A DNA stretch of 64,000 bases from Rhabditoides inermis. Lineage: Eukaryota; Nematoda; Chromadorea; Rhabditida; Rhabditidae. The notes beneath the pieces were generated by a model, which did not search any database, was not told the DNA's origin, and was given only the letters and a program-made list of their open reading frames with translations. The number at the start of each line of letters is the position of its first letter. The stretch's first letter is position 1. Where the stretch lies: positions 62,001 to 126,000 of the forward strand of contig CAWZYM010000422.1 in NCBI GenBank assembly GCA_963966185.1, in the 5' to 3' direction. The translations under genes and the position numbers were made by a program. Shown in pieces: positions 15,801 to 28,900 of the stretch.

Positions 15801-16483
15801 ATTGATTTCGATCTAGTGAGGTCATGGCTTTCTCATATTTCGAATCGGAGTGTATTCTTATAGCGTATAGGAGTCATGTCCACCTGTAATAACATACGGA
15901 CCGCTTTAGCAGGAAAATGATTTCTTTAAAAAATATCGCTTGCAGGAGGGTGAAACACATTGATTTCGATCTAGTGAGGTCATGGCTTTCTCATATTTCG
16001 AATCGGAGTGTAGTCGTATAGCGTATAGGAGTCATGTCCACCTGTAATAACATACGGACCGCTTTAGCAGGAAAATGATTTCTTAAGATAATATCGCTTG
16101 CAGGAGGGTAAAACACATTGATTTCGATGTAGTGGGGTCATGGCTTTCTCATATTTCGAATCGGAGTGTAGTCGTATAGCGTATAGGAGTCATGTCCACC
16201 TGTAATAACATACGGACCGCTTTAGCAGGAAAATGATTTCTTTAAAAAATATCGTTTGCAGAAGGGTGAAACACATTAATTTCGATCTAGTGAGGTCATG
16301 GCTTACTCATATTTCGAATCGGAGTGTAGTCGTATAGCGTATAGGAGTCATGTCCACCTGTAATAACATACGGACCGCTTTAGCAGGAAAATGATTTCTT
16401 AAGATAATATCGCTTGCAGGAGGGTAAAACACATTGATTTCGATGTAGTGGGGTCATGAGTCTCTCATATTTCGAATATGAGT
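9850..16483 (+). repeat. Tandem higher-order repeat, two units of ~3317 bp
   Basis: Two adjacent blocks of about 21 monomers share the same rare variants at a constant offset of 3317 bp. The AAAGCACATTGATTTCAATG variant is near 9951 and 13268. The start of a GGAGGAAAATGATTTC variant is at 10067 and 13384. The GAGTCTCTCATATTTCGAAT variant is at 13140 and 16457. Unit edges are approximate because the monomers on either side are so alike. Confidence 0.8.
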
Positions 16484-16599
16484 GTAGTCGTATAGCGTAT
16501 AGGAGTCATGTCCACCTGTAATAACATACGGACCGCTTCAGCAGGAAAATGATTTCTTAAGATAATATCGCTTGCAGGAGGGTAAAACACATTGATTTC

Positions 16600-19500
16600 G
16601 ATCTAGTGAGGTCATGGCTTTCTCATATTTCGAATCGGAGTGTAGTCGTATAGCGTATAGGAGTCATGTCCACCTGTAATAACATACGGACCGCTTTAGC
16701 AGGAAAATGATTTCTTAAGATAATATCGCTTGCAGGAGGGTAAAACACATTGATTTCGATGTAGTGGGGTCATGGCTTTCTCATATTTCGAATCGGAGTG
16801 TAGTCGTAAAGCGTATAGGAGTCATGTCCACCTGTAATAACATACGGACCGCTTTAGGAGGAAAATGATTTCTTTTAAAAATATCGCTTGCAGAAGGGTG
16901 AAACACATTAATTTCGATCTAGTGAGGTCATGGCTTTCTCATATTTCGAATCGGAGTGTAGTCGTAAAGCGTATAGGAGTCATGTCCACCTGTAATAACA
17001 TACGGACCGCTTTGCAGGAAAATGATTTCTTAAGATACTATCGCTTGCAGGAGGGTAAAACACATTGATTTCGATCTAGTGAAGTCATGGCTTTCTCATA
17101 TTTCGAATCGGAGTGTAGTCGTATAGCGTATAGGAGTCATGTGAACCTGTAATAACATACTGACCGCTTCAGCAGGAAAATGATTTCTTAAGATAATATC
17201 GCTTGCAGAAGGGTAAAACTTATTGATTTCGGTCTAGTGGGGTCATGGCTTTCTCATTTTTCGAATCGGAGTGTAGTCGTATAGCGTATAGGAGTCATGT
17301 GAACCTGTAGTAACATACGGACCGCTTCAGCAGGAAAATGATTTCTTAAGATAATATCGCTTGCAGGAGGGTGAATCACATTGATTTCGATCTAGTGAGG
17401 TCATGGCTTTCTCATATTTCGAATCGGAGTGTATTCTTATAGCGTATAGGAGTCATGTCCACCTGTAATAACATACGGACCGCTTTAGCAGGAAAATGGT
17501 TTCTTTAAAAAATATCGCTTGCAGGAGGGTGAAACACATTGATTTCGATCTAGTGAGGTCATGGCTTTCTCATATTTCGAATCGGAGTGTAGTCGTATAG
17601 CGTATAGGAGTCATGTCCACCTGTAATAACATACGGACCGCTTTAGCAGGAAAATGATTTCTTAAGATAATATCGCTTGCAGGAGGGTAAAACACATCGA
17701 TTTCGATGTAGTGGGGTCATGGCTTTCTCATATTTCGAATCGGAGTGTAGTCGTATAGCGTATAGGAGTCATGTCCACCTGTAATAACATACGGACCGCT
17801 TTAGCAAGAAAATGAGTTCTTTAAAAAATATCGCTTGCAGAAGGGTGAAACACATTAATTTCGATCTAGTGAGGTCATGGCTTTCTCATATTTCGAATCG
17901 GAGTGTAGTCGTAAAGCGTATAGGAGTCATGTCCACCTGTAATAACATACGGACCGCTTTAGCAGGAAAATGATTTCTTAAGATACTATCGCTTGCAGGA
18001 GGGTAAAACACATTGATTTCGATCTAGTGAAGTCATGGCTTTCTCATATTTCGAATCGGAGTGTAGTCGTATAGCGTATAGGAGTCATGTGAACCTGTAA
18101 TAACATACTGACCGCTTCAGCAGGAAAATGATTTCTTAAGATAATATCGCTTGCAGAAGGGTAAAACACATCGATTTCGATGTAGTGGGGTCATGGCTTT
18201 CTCATATTTCGAATCGGAGTGTAGTCGTATAGCGTATAGGAGTCATGTCCACCTGTAATAACATACGGACCGCTTTCGCAAGAAAATGAGTTCTTTAAAA
18301 AATATCGCTTGCAGAAGGGTGAAACACATTAATTTCGATCTAGTGAGGTCATGGCTTTCTCATATTTCGAATCGGAGTGTAGTCGTAAAGCGTATAGGAG
18401 TCATGTCCACCTGTAATAACATACGGACCGCTTTAGCAGGAAAATGATTTCTTAAGATACTATCGCTTGCAGGAGGGTAAAACACATTGATTTCGATCTA
18501 GTGAAGTCATGGCTTTCTCATATTTCGAATCGGAGTGTAGTCGTATAGCGTATAGGAGTCATGTGAACCTGTAATAACATACTGACCGCTTCAGCAGGAA
18601 AATGATTTCTTAAGATAATATCGCTTGCAGAAGGGTAAAACTTATTGATTTCGGTCTAGTGGGGTCATGGCTTTCTCATATTTCGAATCGGAGTGTAGTC
18701 GTATAGCGTATAGGAGTCATGTGAACCTGTAGTAACATACGGACCGCTTCAGCAGGAAAATGATTTCTTAAGATAATATCGCTTGCAGGAGGGTGAATCA
18801 CATTGATTTCGATCTAGTGAGGTCATGGCTTTCTCATATTTCGAATCGGAGTGTATTCTTATAGCGTATAGGAGTCATGTCTACCTGTAATAACATACGG
18901 ACCGCTTTAGCAGGAAAATGATTTCTTTAAAAAATATCGCTTGCAGGAGGGTGAAACACATTGATTTCGATCTAGTGAGGTCATGGCTTTCTCATATTTC
19001 GAATCGGAGTGTAGTCGTATAGCGTATAGGAGTCATGTCCACCTGTAATAACATACGGACCGCTTTAGCAGGAAAATGATTTCTTAAGATAATATCGCTT
19101 GCAGGAGGGTAAAACACATCGATTTTGATGTAGTGGGGTCATGGCTTTCTCATATTTCGAATCGGAGTGTAGTCGTATAGCGTATAGGAGTCATGTCCAC
19201 CTGTAATAACATACGGACCGCTTTAGCAAGAAAATGAGTTCTTAAAAAAATATCGCTTGCAGAAGGGTGAAACACATTAATTTCGATCTAGTGAGGTCAT
19301 GGCTTTCTCATATTTCGAATCGGAGTGTAGTCGTAAAGCGTATAGGAGTCATGTCCACCTGTAATAACATACGGACCGCTTTAGCAGGAAAATGATTTCT
19401 TAAGATACTATCGCTTGCAGGAGGGTAAAACACATTGATTTCGATCTAGTGAAGTCATGGCTTTCTCATATTTCGAATCGGAGTGTAGTCGTATAGCGTA

Positions 19501-22500
19501 TAGGAGTCATGTGAACCTGTAATAACATACTGACCGCTTCAGCAGGAAAATGATTTCTTAAGATAATATCGCTTGCAGAAGGGTAAAACTTATTGATTTC
19601 GGTCTAGTGGGGTCATGGCTTTCTCATATTTCGAATCGGAGTGTAGTCGTATAGCGTATAGGAGTCATGTGAACCTGTAGTAACATACGGACCGCTTCAG
19701 CAGGAAAATGATTTCTTAAGATAATATCGCTTGCAGGAGGGTGAATCACATTGATTTCGATCTAGTGAGGTCATGGCTTTCTCATATTTCGAATCGGAGT
19801 GTATTCTTATAGCGTATAGGAGTCATGTCTACCTGTAATAACATACGGACCGCTTTAGCAGGAAAATGATTTCTTTAAAAAATATCGCTTGCAGGAGGGT
19901 GAAACACATTGATTTCGATCTAGTGAGGTCATGGCTTTCTCATATTTCGAATCGGAGTGTAGTCGTATAGCGTATAGGAGTCATGTCCACCTGTAATAAC
20001 ATACGGACCGCTTTAGCAGGAAAATGATTTCTTAAGATAATATCGCTTGCAGGAGGGTAAAACACATTGATTTCGATGTAGTGGGGTCATGGCTTTCTCA
20101 TATTTCGAATCGGAGTGTAGTCGTATAGCGTATAGAAGTCATGTCCACCTGTAATAACATACGGACCGCTTTAGCAGGAAAATGATTTCTTTAAAAAATA
20201 TCGCTTGCAGAAGGGTGAAACACATTAATTTCGATCTAGTGAGGTCATGGCTTTCTCATATTTCGAATCGGAGTGTAGTCGTATAGCGTATAGGAGTCAT
20301 GTCCACCTGTAATAACATACGGACCGCTTTAGCAGGAAAATGATTTCTTAAGATAATATCGCTTGCAGGATGCAGGAGGGTAAAACACATTGATTTCGAT
20401 CATTGAGGTCATGGCTTTCTCATATTTCGAATCGGAGTGTAGTCGTATAGCGTATAGGAGTCATGTGAACCTGTAATAACATACTGACCGCTTCAGCAGG
20501 AAAATGATTTCTTAAGATAATATCGCTTGCAGAAGGGTAAAACTTATTGATTTCGGTCTAGTGGGGTCATGGCTTTCTCATATTTCGAATCGGAGTGTAG
20601 TCGTATAGCGTATAGGAGTCATGTGAACCTGTAGTAACATACGGACCGCTTCAGCAGGAAAATGATTTCTTAAGATAATATCGCTTGCAGGAGGGTGAAT
20701 CACATTGATTTCGATCTAGTGAGGTCATGGCTTTCTCATATTTCGAATCGGAGTGTATTCTTATAGCGTATAGGAGTCATGTCTACCTGTAATAACATAC
20801 GGACCGCTTTAGCAGGAAAATGATTTCTTTAAAAAATATCGCTTGCAGGAGGGTGAAACACATTGATTTCGATCTAGTGAGGTCATGGCTTTCTCATATT
20901 TCGAATCGGAGTGTATTCTTATAGCGTATAGGAGTCATGTGAACCTGTAGTAACATACGGACCGCTTCAGCAGGAAAATGATTTCTTAAGATAATATCGC
21001 TTGCAGGAGGGTGAATCACATTGATTTCGATCTAGTGAGGTCATGGCTTTCTCATATTTCGAATCGGAGTGTATTCTTATAGCGTATAGGAGTCATGTCT
21101 ACCTGTAATAACATACGGACCGCTTCAGCAGGAAAATGTGTTCTTAAGATAATATCGCTTGCAGGAGGGTGAATCACATTGATTTCGATCTAGTGAGGTC
21201 ATGGCTTTCTCATATTTCGAATCGGAGTGTATTCTTATAGCGTATAGGAGTCATGTCCACCTGTAATAACATACGGACCGCTTTAGCAGGAAAATGATTT
21301 CTTTAAAAAATATCGCTTGCAGGAGGGTGAAACACATTGATTTCGATCTAGTGAGGTCATGGCTTTCTCATATTTCGAATCGGAGTGTAGTCGTATAGCG
21401 TATAGGAGTCATGTCCACCTGTAATAACATACGGACCGCTTTAGCAGGAAAATGATTTCTTAAGATAATATCGCTTGCAGGAGGGTAAAACACATTGATT
21501 TCGATGTAGTGGGGTCATGGCTTTCTCATATTTCGAATCGGAGTGTAGTCGTATAGCGTATAGGAGTCATGTCCACCTGTAATAACATACGGACCGCTTT
21601 AGCAGGAAAATGATTTCTTTAAAAAATATCGCTCGCAGAAGGGTGAAACACATTAATTTCGATCTAGTGAGGTCATGGCTTTCTCATATTTCGAATCGGA
21701 GTGTAGTCGTATAGCGTATAGGAGTCATGTCCACCTGTAATAACATACGGACCGCTTTAGCAGGAAAATGATTTCTTAAGATAATATCGCTTGCAGGAGG
21801 GTAAAACACATTGATTTCGATGTAGTGGGGTCATGAGTCTCTCATATTTCGAATATGAGTGTAGTCGTATAGCGTATAGGAGTCATGTCCACCTGTAATA
21901 ACATACGGACCGCTTTAGCAGGAAAATGATTTCTTGAGATTATATTGCTTGCAGGAGGGTAAAACACAATGATTTCGATGTAGTGGGGTTATGGCTTTCT
22001 CATATTTCGAATCGGAGTAGAGCCGTATAGCGTATAGGAGTCATGTCCACCTGTAATAACATACGGACCGCTTCAGCAGGAAAATGATTTCTTAAGATAA
22101 TATCGCTTGCAGGAGGGTAAAACACATTGATTTCGATCTAGTGAGGTCATGGCTTTCTCATATTTCGAATCGGAGTGTAGTCGTATAGCGTATAGGAGTC
22201 ATGTCCACCTGTAATAACATACGGACCGCTTTAGCAGGAAAATGATTTCTTAAGATAATATCGCTTGCAGGAGGGTAAAACACATTGATTTCGATGTAGT
22301 GGGGTCATGGCTTTCTCATATTTCGAATCGGAGTGTAGTCGTAAAGCGTATAGGAGTCATGTCCACCTGTAATAACATACGGACCGCTTTAGCAGGAAAA
22401 TGATTTCTTTTAAAAATATCGCTTGCAGAAGGGTGAAACACATTAATTTCGATCTAGTGAGGTCATGGCTTTCTCATATTTCGAATCGGAGTGTAGTCGT

Positions 22501-25500
22501 AAAGCGTATAGGAGTCATGTCCACCTGTAATAACATACGGACCGCTTTGCAGGAAAATGATTTCTTAAGATACTATCGCTTGCAGGAGGGTAAAACACAT
22601 TGATTTCGATCTAGTGAAGTCATGGCTTTCTCATATTTCGAATCGGAGTGTAGTCGTATAGCGTATAGGAGTCATGTGAACCTGTAATAACATACTGACC
22701 GCTTCAGCAGGAAAATGATTTCTTAAGATAATATCGCTTGCAGAAGGGTAAAACTTATTGATTTCGGTCTAGTGGGGTCATGGCTTTCTCATTTTTCGAA
22801 TCGGAGTGTAGTCGTATAGCGTATAGGAGTCATGTGAACCTGTAGTAACATACGGACCGCTTCAGCAGGAAAATGATTTCTTAAGATAATATCGCTTGCA
22901 GGAGGGTGAATCACATTGATTTCGATCTAGTGAGGTCATGGCTTTCTCATATTTCGAATCGGAGTGTATTCTTATAGCGTATAGGAGTCATGTCCACCTG
23001 TAATAACATACGGACCGCTTTAGCAGGAAAATGGTTTCTTTAAAAAATATCGCTTGCAGGAGGGTGAAACACATTGATTTCGATCTAGTGAGGTCATGGC
23101 TTTCTCATATTTCGAATCGGAGTGTAGTCGTATAGCGTATAGGAGTCATGTCCACCTGTAATAACATACGGACCGCTTTAGCAGGAAAATGATTTCTTAA
23201 GATAATATCGCTTGCAGGAGGGTAAAACACATCGATTTCGATGTAGTGGGGTCATGGCTTTCTCATATTTCGAATCGGAGTGTAGTCGTATAGCGTATAG
23301 GAGTCATGTCCACCTGTAATAACATACGGACCGCTTTAGCAAGAAAATGAGTTCTTTAAAAAATATCGCTTGCAGAAGGGTGAAACACATTAATTTCGAT
23401 CTAGTGAGGTCATGGCTTTCTCATATTTCGAATCGGAGTGTAGTCGTAAAGCGTATAGGAGTCATGTCCACCTGTAATAACATACGGACCGCTTTAGCAG
23501 GAAAATGATTTCTTAAGATACTATCGCTTGCAGGAGGGTAAAACACATTGATTTCGATCTAGTGAAGTCATGGCTTTCTCATATTTCGAATCGGAGTGTA
23601 GTCGTATAGCGTATAGGAGTCATGTGAACCTGTAATAACATACTGACCGCTTCAGCAGGAAAATGATTTCTTAAGATAATATCGCTTGCAGAAGGGTAAA
23701 ACACATCGATTTCGATGTAGTGGGGTCATGGCTTTCTCATATTTCGAATCGGAGTGTAGTCGTATAGCGTATAGGAGTCATGTCCACCTGTAATAACATA
23801 CGGACCGCTTTCGCAAGAAAATGAGTTCTTTAAAAAATATCGCTTGCAGAAGGGTGAAACACATTAATTTCGATCTAGTGAGGTCATGGCTTTCTCATAT
23901 TTCGAATCGGAGTGTAGTCGTAAAGCGTATAGGAGTCATGTCCACCTGTAATAACATACGGACCGCTTTAGCAGGAAAATGATTTCTTAAGATACTATCG
24001 CTTGCAGGAGGGTAAAACACATTGATTTCGATCTAGTGAAGTCATGGCTTTCTCATATTTCGAATCGGAGTGTAGTCGTATAGCGTATAGGAGTCATGTG
24101 AACCTGTAATAACATACTGACCGCTTCAGCAGGAAAATGATTTCTTAAGATAATATCGCTTGCAGAAGGGTAAAACTTATTGATTTCGGTCTAGTGGGGT
24201 CATGGCTTTCTCATATTTCGAATCGGAGTGTAGTCGTATAGCGTATAGGAGTCATGTGAACCTGTAGTAACATACGGACCGCTTCAGCAGGAAAATGATT
24301 TCTTAAGATAATATCGCTTGCAGGAGGGTGAATCACATTGATTTCGATCTAGTGAGGTCATGGCTTTCTCATATTTCGAATCGGAGTGTATTCTTATAGC
24401 GTATAGGAGTCATGTCTACCTGTAATAACATACGGACCGCTTTAGCAGGAAAATGATTTCTTTAAAAAATATCGCTTGCAGGAGGGTGAAACACATTGAT
24501 TTCGATCTAGTGAGGTCATGGCTTTCTCATATTTCGAATCGGAGTGTAGTCGTATAGCGTATAGGAGTCATGTCCACCTGTAATAACATACGGACCGCTT
24601 TAGCAGGAAAATGATTTCTTAAGATAATATCGCTTGCAGGAGGGTAAAACACATCGATTTTGATGTAGTGGGGTCATGGCTTTCTCATATTTCGAATCGG
24701 AGTGTAGTCGTATAGCGTATAGGAGTCATGTCCACCTGTAATAACATACGGACCGCTTTAGCAAGAAAATGAGTTCTTAAAAAAATATCGCTTGCAGAAG
24801 GGTGAAACACATTAATTTCGATCTAGTGAGGTCATGGCTTTCTCATATTTCGAATCGGAGTGTAGTCGTAAAGCGTATAGGAGTCATGTCCACCTGTAAT
24901 AACATACGGACCGCTTTAGCAGGAAAATGATTTCTTAAGATACTATCGCTTGCAGGAGGGTAAAACACATTGATTTCGATCTAGTGAAGTCATGGCTTTC
25001 TCATATTTCGAATCGGAGTGTAGTCGTATAGCGTATAGGAGTCATGTGAACCTGTAATAACATACTGACCGCTTCAGCAGGAAAATGATTTCTTAAGATA
25101 ATATCGCTTGCAGAAGGGTAAAACTTATTGATTTCGGTCTAGTGGGGTCATGGCTTTCTCATATTTCGAATCGGAGTGTAGTCGTATAGCGTATAGGAGT
25201 CATGTGAACCTGTAGTAACATACGGACCGCTTCAGCAGGAAAATGATTTCTTAAGATAATATCGCTTGCAGGAGGGTGAATCACATTGATTTCGATCTAG
25301 TGAGGTCATGGCTTTCTCATATTTCGAATCGGAGTGTATTCTTATAGCGTATAGGAGTCATGTCTACCTGTAATAACATACGGACCGCTTTAGCAGGAAA
25401 ATGATTTCTTTAAAAAATATCGCTTGCAGGAGGGTGAAACACATTGATTTCGATCTAGTGAGGTCATGGCTTTCTCATATTTCGAATCGGAGTGTAGTCG

Positions 25501-25930
25501 TATAGCGTATAGGAGTCATGTCCACCTGTAATAACATACGGACCGCTTTAGCAGGAAAATGATTTCTTAAGATAATATCGCTTGCAGGAGGGTAAAACAC
25601 ATTGATTTCGATGTAGTGGGGTCATGGCTTTCTCATATTTCGAATCGGAGTGTAGTCGTATAGCGTATAGAAGTCATGTCCACCTGTAATAACATACGGA
25701 CCGCTTTAGCAGGAAAATGATTTCTTTAAAAAATATCGCTTGCAGAAGGGTGAAACACATTAATTTCGATCTAGTGAGGTCATGGCTTTCTCATATTTCG
25801 AATCGGAGTGTAGTCGTATAGCGTATAGGAGTCATGTCCACCTGTAATAACATACGGACCGCTTTAGCAGGAAAATGATTTCTTAAGATAATATCGCTTG
25901 CAGGAGGGTAAAACACATTGATTTCGATCA
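16600..25930 (+). repeat. Higher-order repeat with ~5535-bp offset
   Basis: The run of monomers from about 16600 to 20390 reappears from about 22135 to 25925 with an offset of about 5535 bp (35 monomers). Shared rare marks include TTCTTTTAAAAATATC after the 16865 and 22400 positions, CTTTCGCAAGAAAATGAG near 18274 and 23809, TAGAAGTCATG near 20132 and 25667, and GATCATTGAGGTC near 20398 and 25927. The second copy lacks a 7-bp slip present at 20369. Boundaries were judged by eye. Confidence 0.75.
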
Positions 25931-28900
25931 TTGAGGTCATGGCTTTCTCATATTTCGAATCGGAGTGTAGTCGTATAGCGTATAGGAGTCATGTCCACCT
26001 GTAATAACATACGGACCGCTTTAGCAGGAAAATGATTTCTTAAGATAATATCGCTTGCAGAAGGGTAAAACTTATTGATTTCGGTCTAGTGGGGTCATGG
26101 CTTTCTCATATTTCGAATCGGAGTGTAGTCGTATAGCGTATAGGAGTCATGTGAACCTGTAGTAACATACGGACCGCTTCAGCAGGAAAATGATTTCTTA
26201 AGATAATATCGCTTGCAGGAGGGTGAATCACATTGATTTCGATCTAGTGAGGTCATGGCTTTCTCATATTTCGAATCGGAGTGTAGTCGTATAGCGTATA
26301 GGAGTCATGTCCACCTGTAATAACATACGGACCGCTTTAGCAGGAAAATGATTTCTTTAAAAAATATCGCTTGCAGGAGGGTGAAACACATTGATTTCGA
26401 TCTAGTGAGGTCATGGCTTTCTCATATTTCGAATTGGAGTGTAGTCGTATAGCGTATAGGAGTCATGTCCACCTGTAATAACATACGGACCGCTTTAGCA
26501 GGAAAATGATTTCTTTAAAAAAAATATCGCTTGCAGGAGGGTGAAACACATTGATTTCGATCTAGTGGGGTCATGGCTTTCTCATATTTCGAAACACATT
26601 GATTTCGATCTAGTGAAGTCATGGCTTTCTCATATTTCGAATCGGAGTGTAGTCGTATAGCGTATAGGAGTCATGTCCACCTGTAATAACATACGGACCG
26701 CTTTAGCAGGAAAATGATTTCTTAAGATACTATCGCTTGCAGGAGGGTAAAACACATTGATTTCGATCTAGTGAAGTCCTGGCTTTCTCATATTTCGAAT
26801 CGGAGTGTAGTCGTATAGCGTATAGGAGTCATGTGAACCTGTAATAACATACTGACCGCTTCAGCAGGAAAATGATTTCTTAAGATAATATCGCTTGCAG
26901 AAGGGTAAAACTTATTGATTTCGGTCTAGTGGGGTCATGGCTTTCTCATATTTCGAATCGGAGTGTAGTCGTATAGCGTATAGGAGTCATGTGAACCTGT
27001 AGTAACATACGGACCGCTTCAGCAGGAAAATGATTTCTTAAGATAATATCGCTTGCAGGAGGGTGAATCACATTGATTTCGATCTAGTGAGGTCATGGCT
27101 TTCTCATATTTCGAATCGGAGTGTATTCTTATAGCGTATAGGAGTCATGTCCACCTGTAATAACATACGGACCGCTTTAGCAGGAAAATGATTTCTTTAA
27201 AAAATATCGCTTGCAGGAGGGTGAAACACATTGATTTCGATCTAGTGAGGTCATGGCTTTCTCATATTTCAAATCGGAGTGTATTCTTATAGCGTATAGG
27301 AGTCATGTCCACCTGTAATAACATACGGACCGCTTTAGCAGGAAAAAGATTTCTTTAAAAAATATCGCTTGCAGGAGGGTGAAACACATTGATTTCGATC
27401 TAGTGAGGTCATGGCTTTCTCATATTTCGAATCGGAGTGTAATCGTATAGCGTATAGGAGTCATGTCCACCTGTAATAACATACGGACCGCTTTAGCAGG
27501 AAAATGATTTCTTTAAAAAAAATATCGCTTGCAGGAGGGTGAAACACATTGATTTCGATCTAGTGGGGTCATGGCTTTCTCATATTTCGAATCGGAGTGT
27601 AGTCGTAAAGCGTATAGGAGTCATGTCCACCTGTAATAACGTACGGACCGCTTTAGCAGGAAAATGATTTCTTAAGATACTATCGCTTGCAGGAGGGTAA
27701 AACACATTGATTTCGATCTAGTGAAGTCATGGCTTTCTCATATTTCGAATCGGAGTGTAGTCGTATAGCGTATAGGAGTCATGTCCACCTGTAATAACAT
27801 ACGGACCGCTTTAGCAGGAAAATGATTTCTTAAGATACTATCGCTTGCAGGAGGGTAAAACACATTGATTTCGATCTAGTGAAGTCATGGCTTTCTCATA
27901 TTTCGAATCGGAGTGTAGTCGTATAGCGTATAGGAGTCATGTGAACCTGTAATAACATACTGACCGCTTCAGCAGGAAAATGATTTCTTAAGATAATATC
28001 GCTTGCAGAAGGGTAAAACTTATTGATTTCGGTCTAGTGGGGTCATGGCTTTCTCATATTTCGAATCGGAGTGTAGTCGTATAGCGTATAGGAGTCATGT
28101 GAACCTGTAGTAACATACGGACCGCTTCAGCAGGAAAATGATTTCTTAAGATAATATCGCTTGCAGGAGAGTGAATCACATTGATTTCGATCTAGTGAGG
28201 TCATGGCTTTCTCATATTTCGAATCGGAGTGTATTCTTATAGCGTATAGGAGTCATGTCCACCTGTAATAACATACGGACCGCTTTAGCAGGAAAATGAT
28301 TTCTTTAAAAAATATCGCTTGCAGGAGGGTGAAACACATTGATTTCGATCTAGTGAGGTCATGGCTTTCTCATATTTCGAATCGGAGTGTAGTCGTATAG
28401 CGTATAGGAGTCATGTCCACCTGTAATAACATACGGACCGCTTTAGCAGGAAAATGATTTCTTAAGATAATATCGCTTGCAGGAGGGTAAAACACATTGA
28501 TTTCGATGTAGTGGGGTCATGGCTTTCTCATATTTCGAATCGGAGTGTAGTCGTATAGCGTATAGGAGTCATGTCCACCTGTAATAACATACGGACCGCT
28601 TTAGCAGGAAAATGATTTCTTTAAAAAATATCGCTTGCAGAAGGGTGAAACACATTAATTTCGATCTAGTGAGGTCATGGCTTTCTCATATTTCGAATCG
28701 GAGTGTAGTCGTATAGCGTATAGGAGTCATGTCCACCTGTAATAACATACGGACCGTTTTAGCAGGAAAATGATTTCTTAAGATAATATCGCTTGCAGGA
28801 GGGTAAAACACATTGATTTCGATGTAGTGGGGTCATGCCTCTCTCATATTTCGAATCGGAGTGTAGTCGTATAGCGTATAGGAGTCATGTCCACCTGTAA

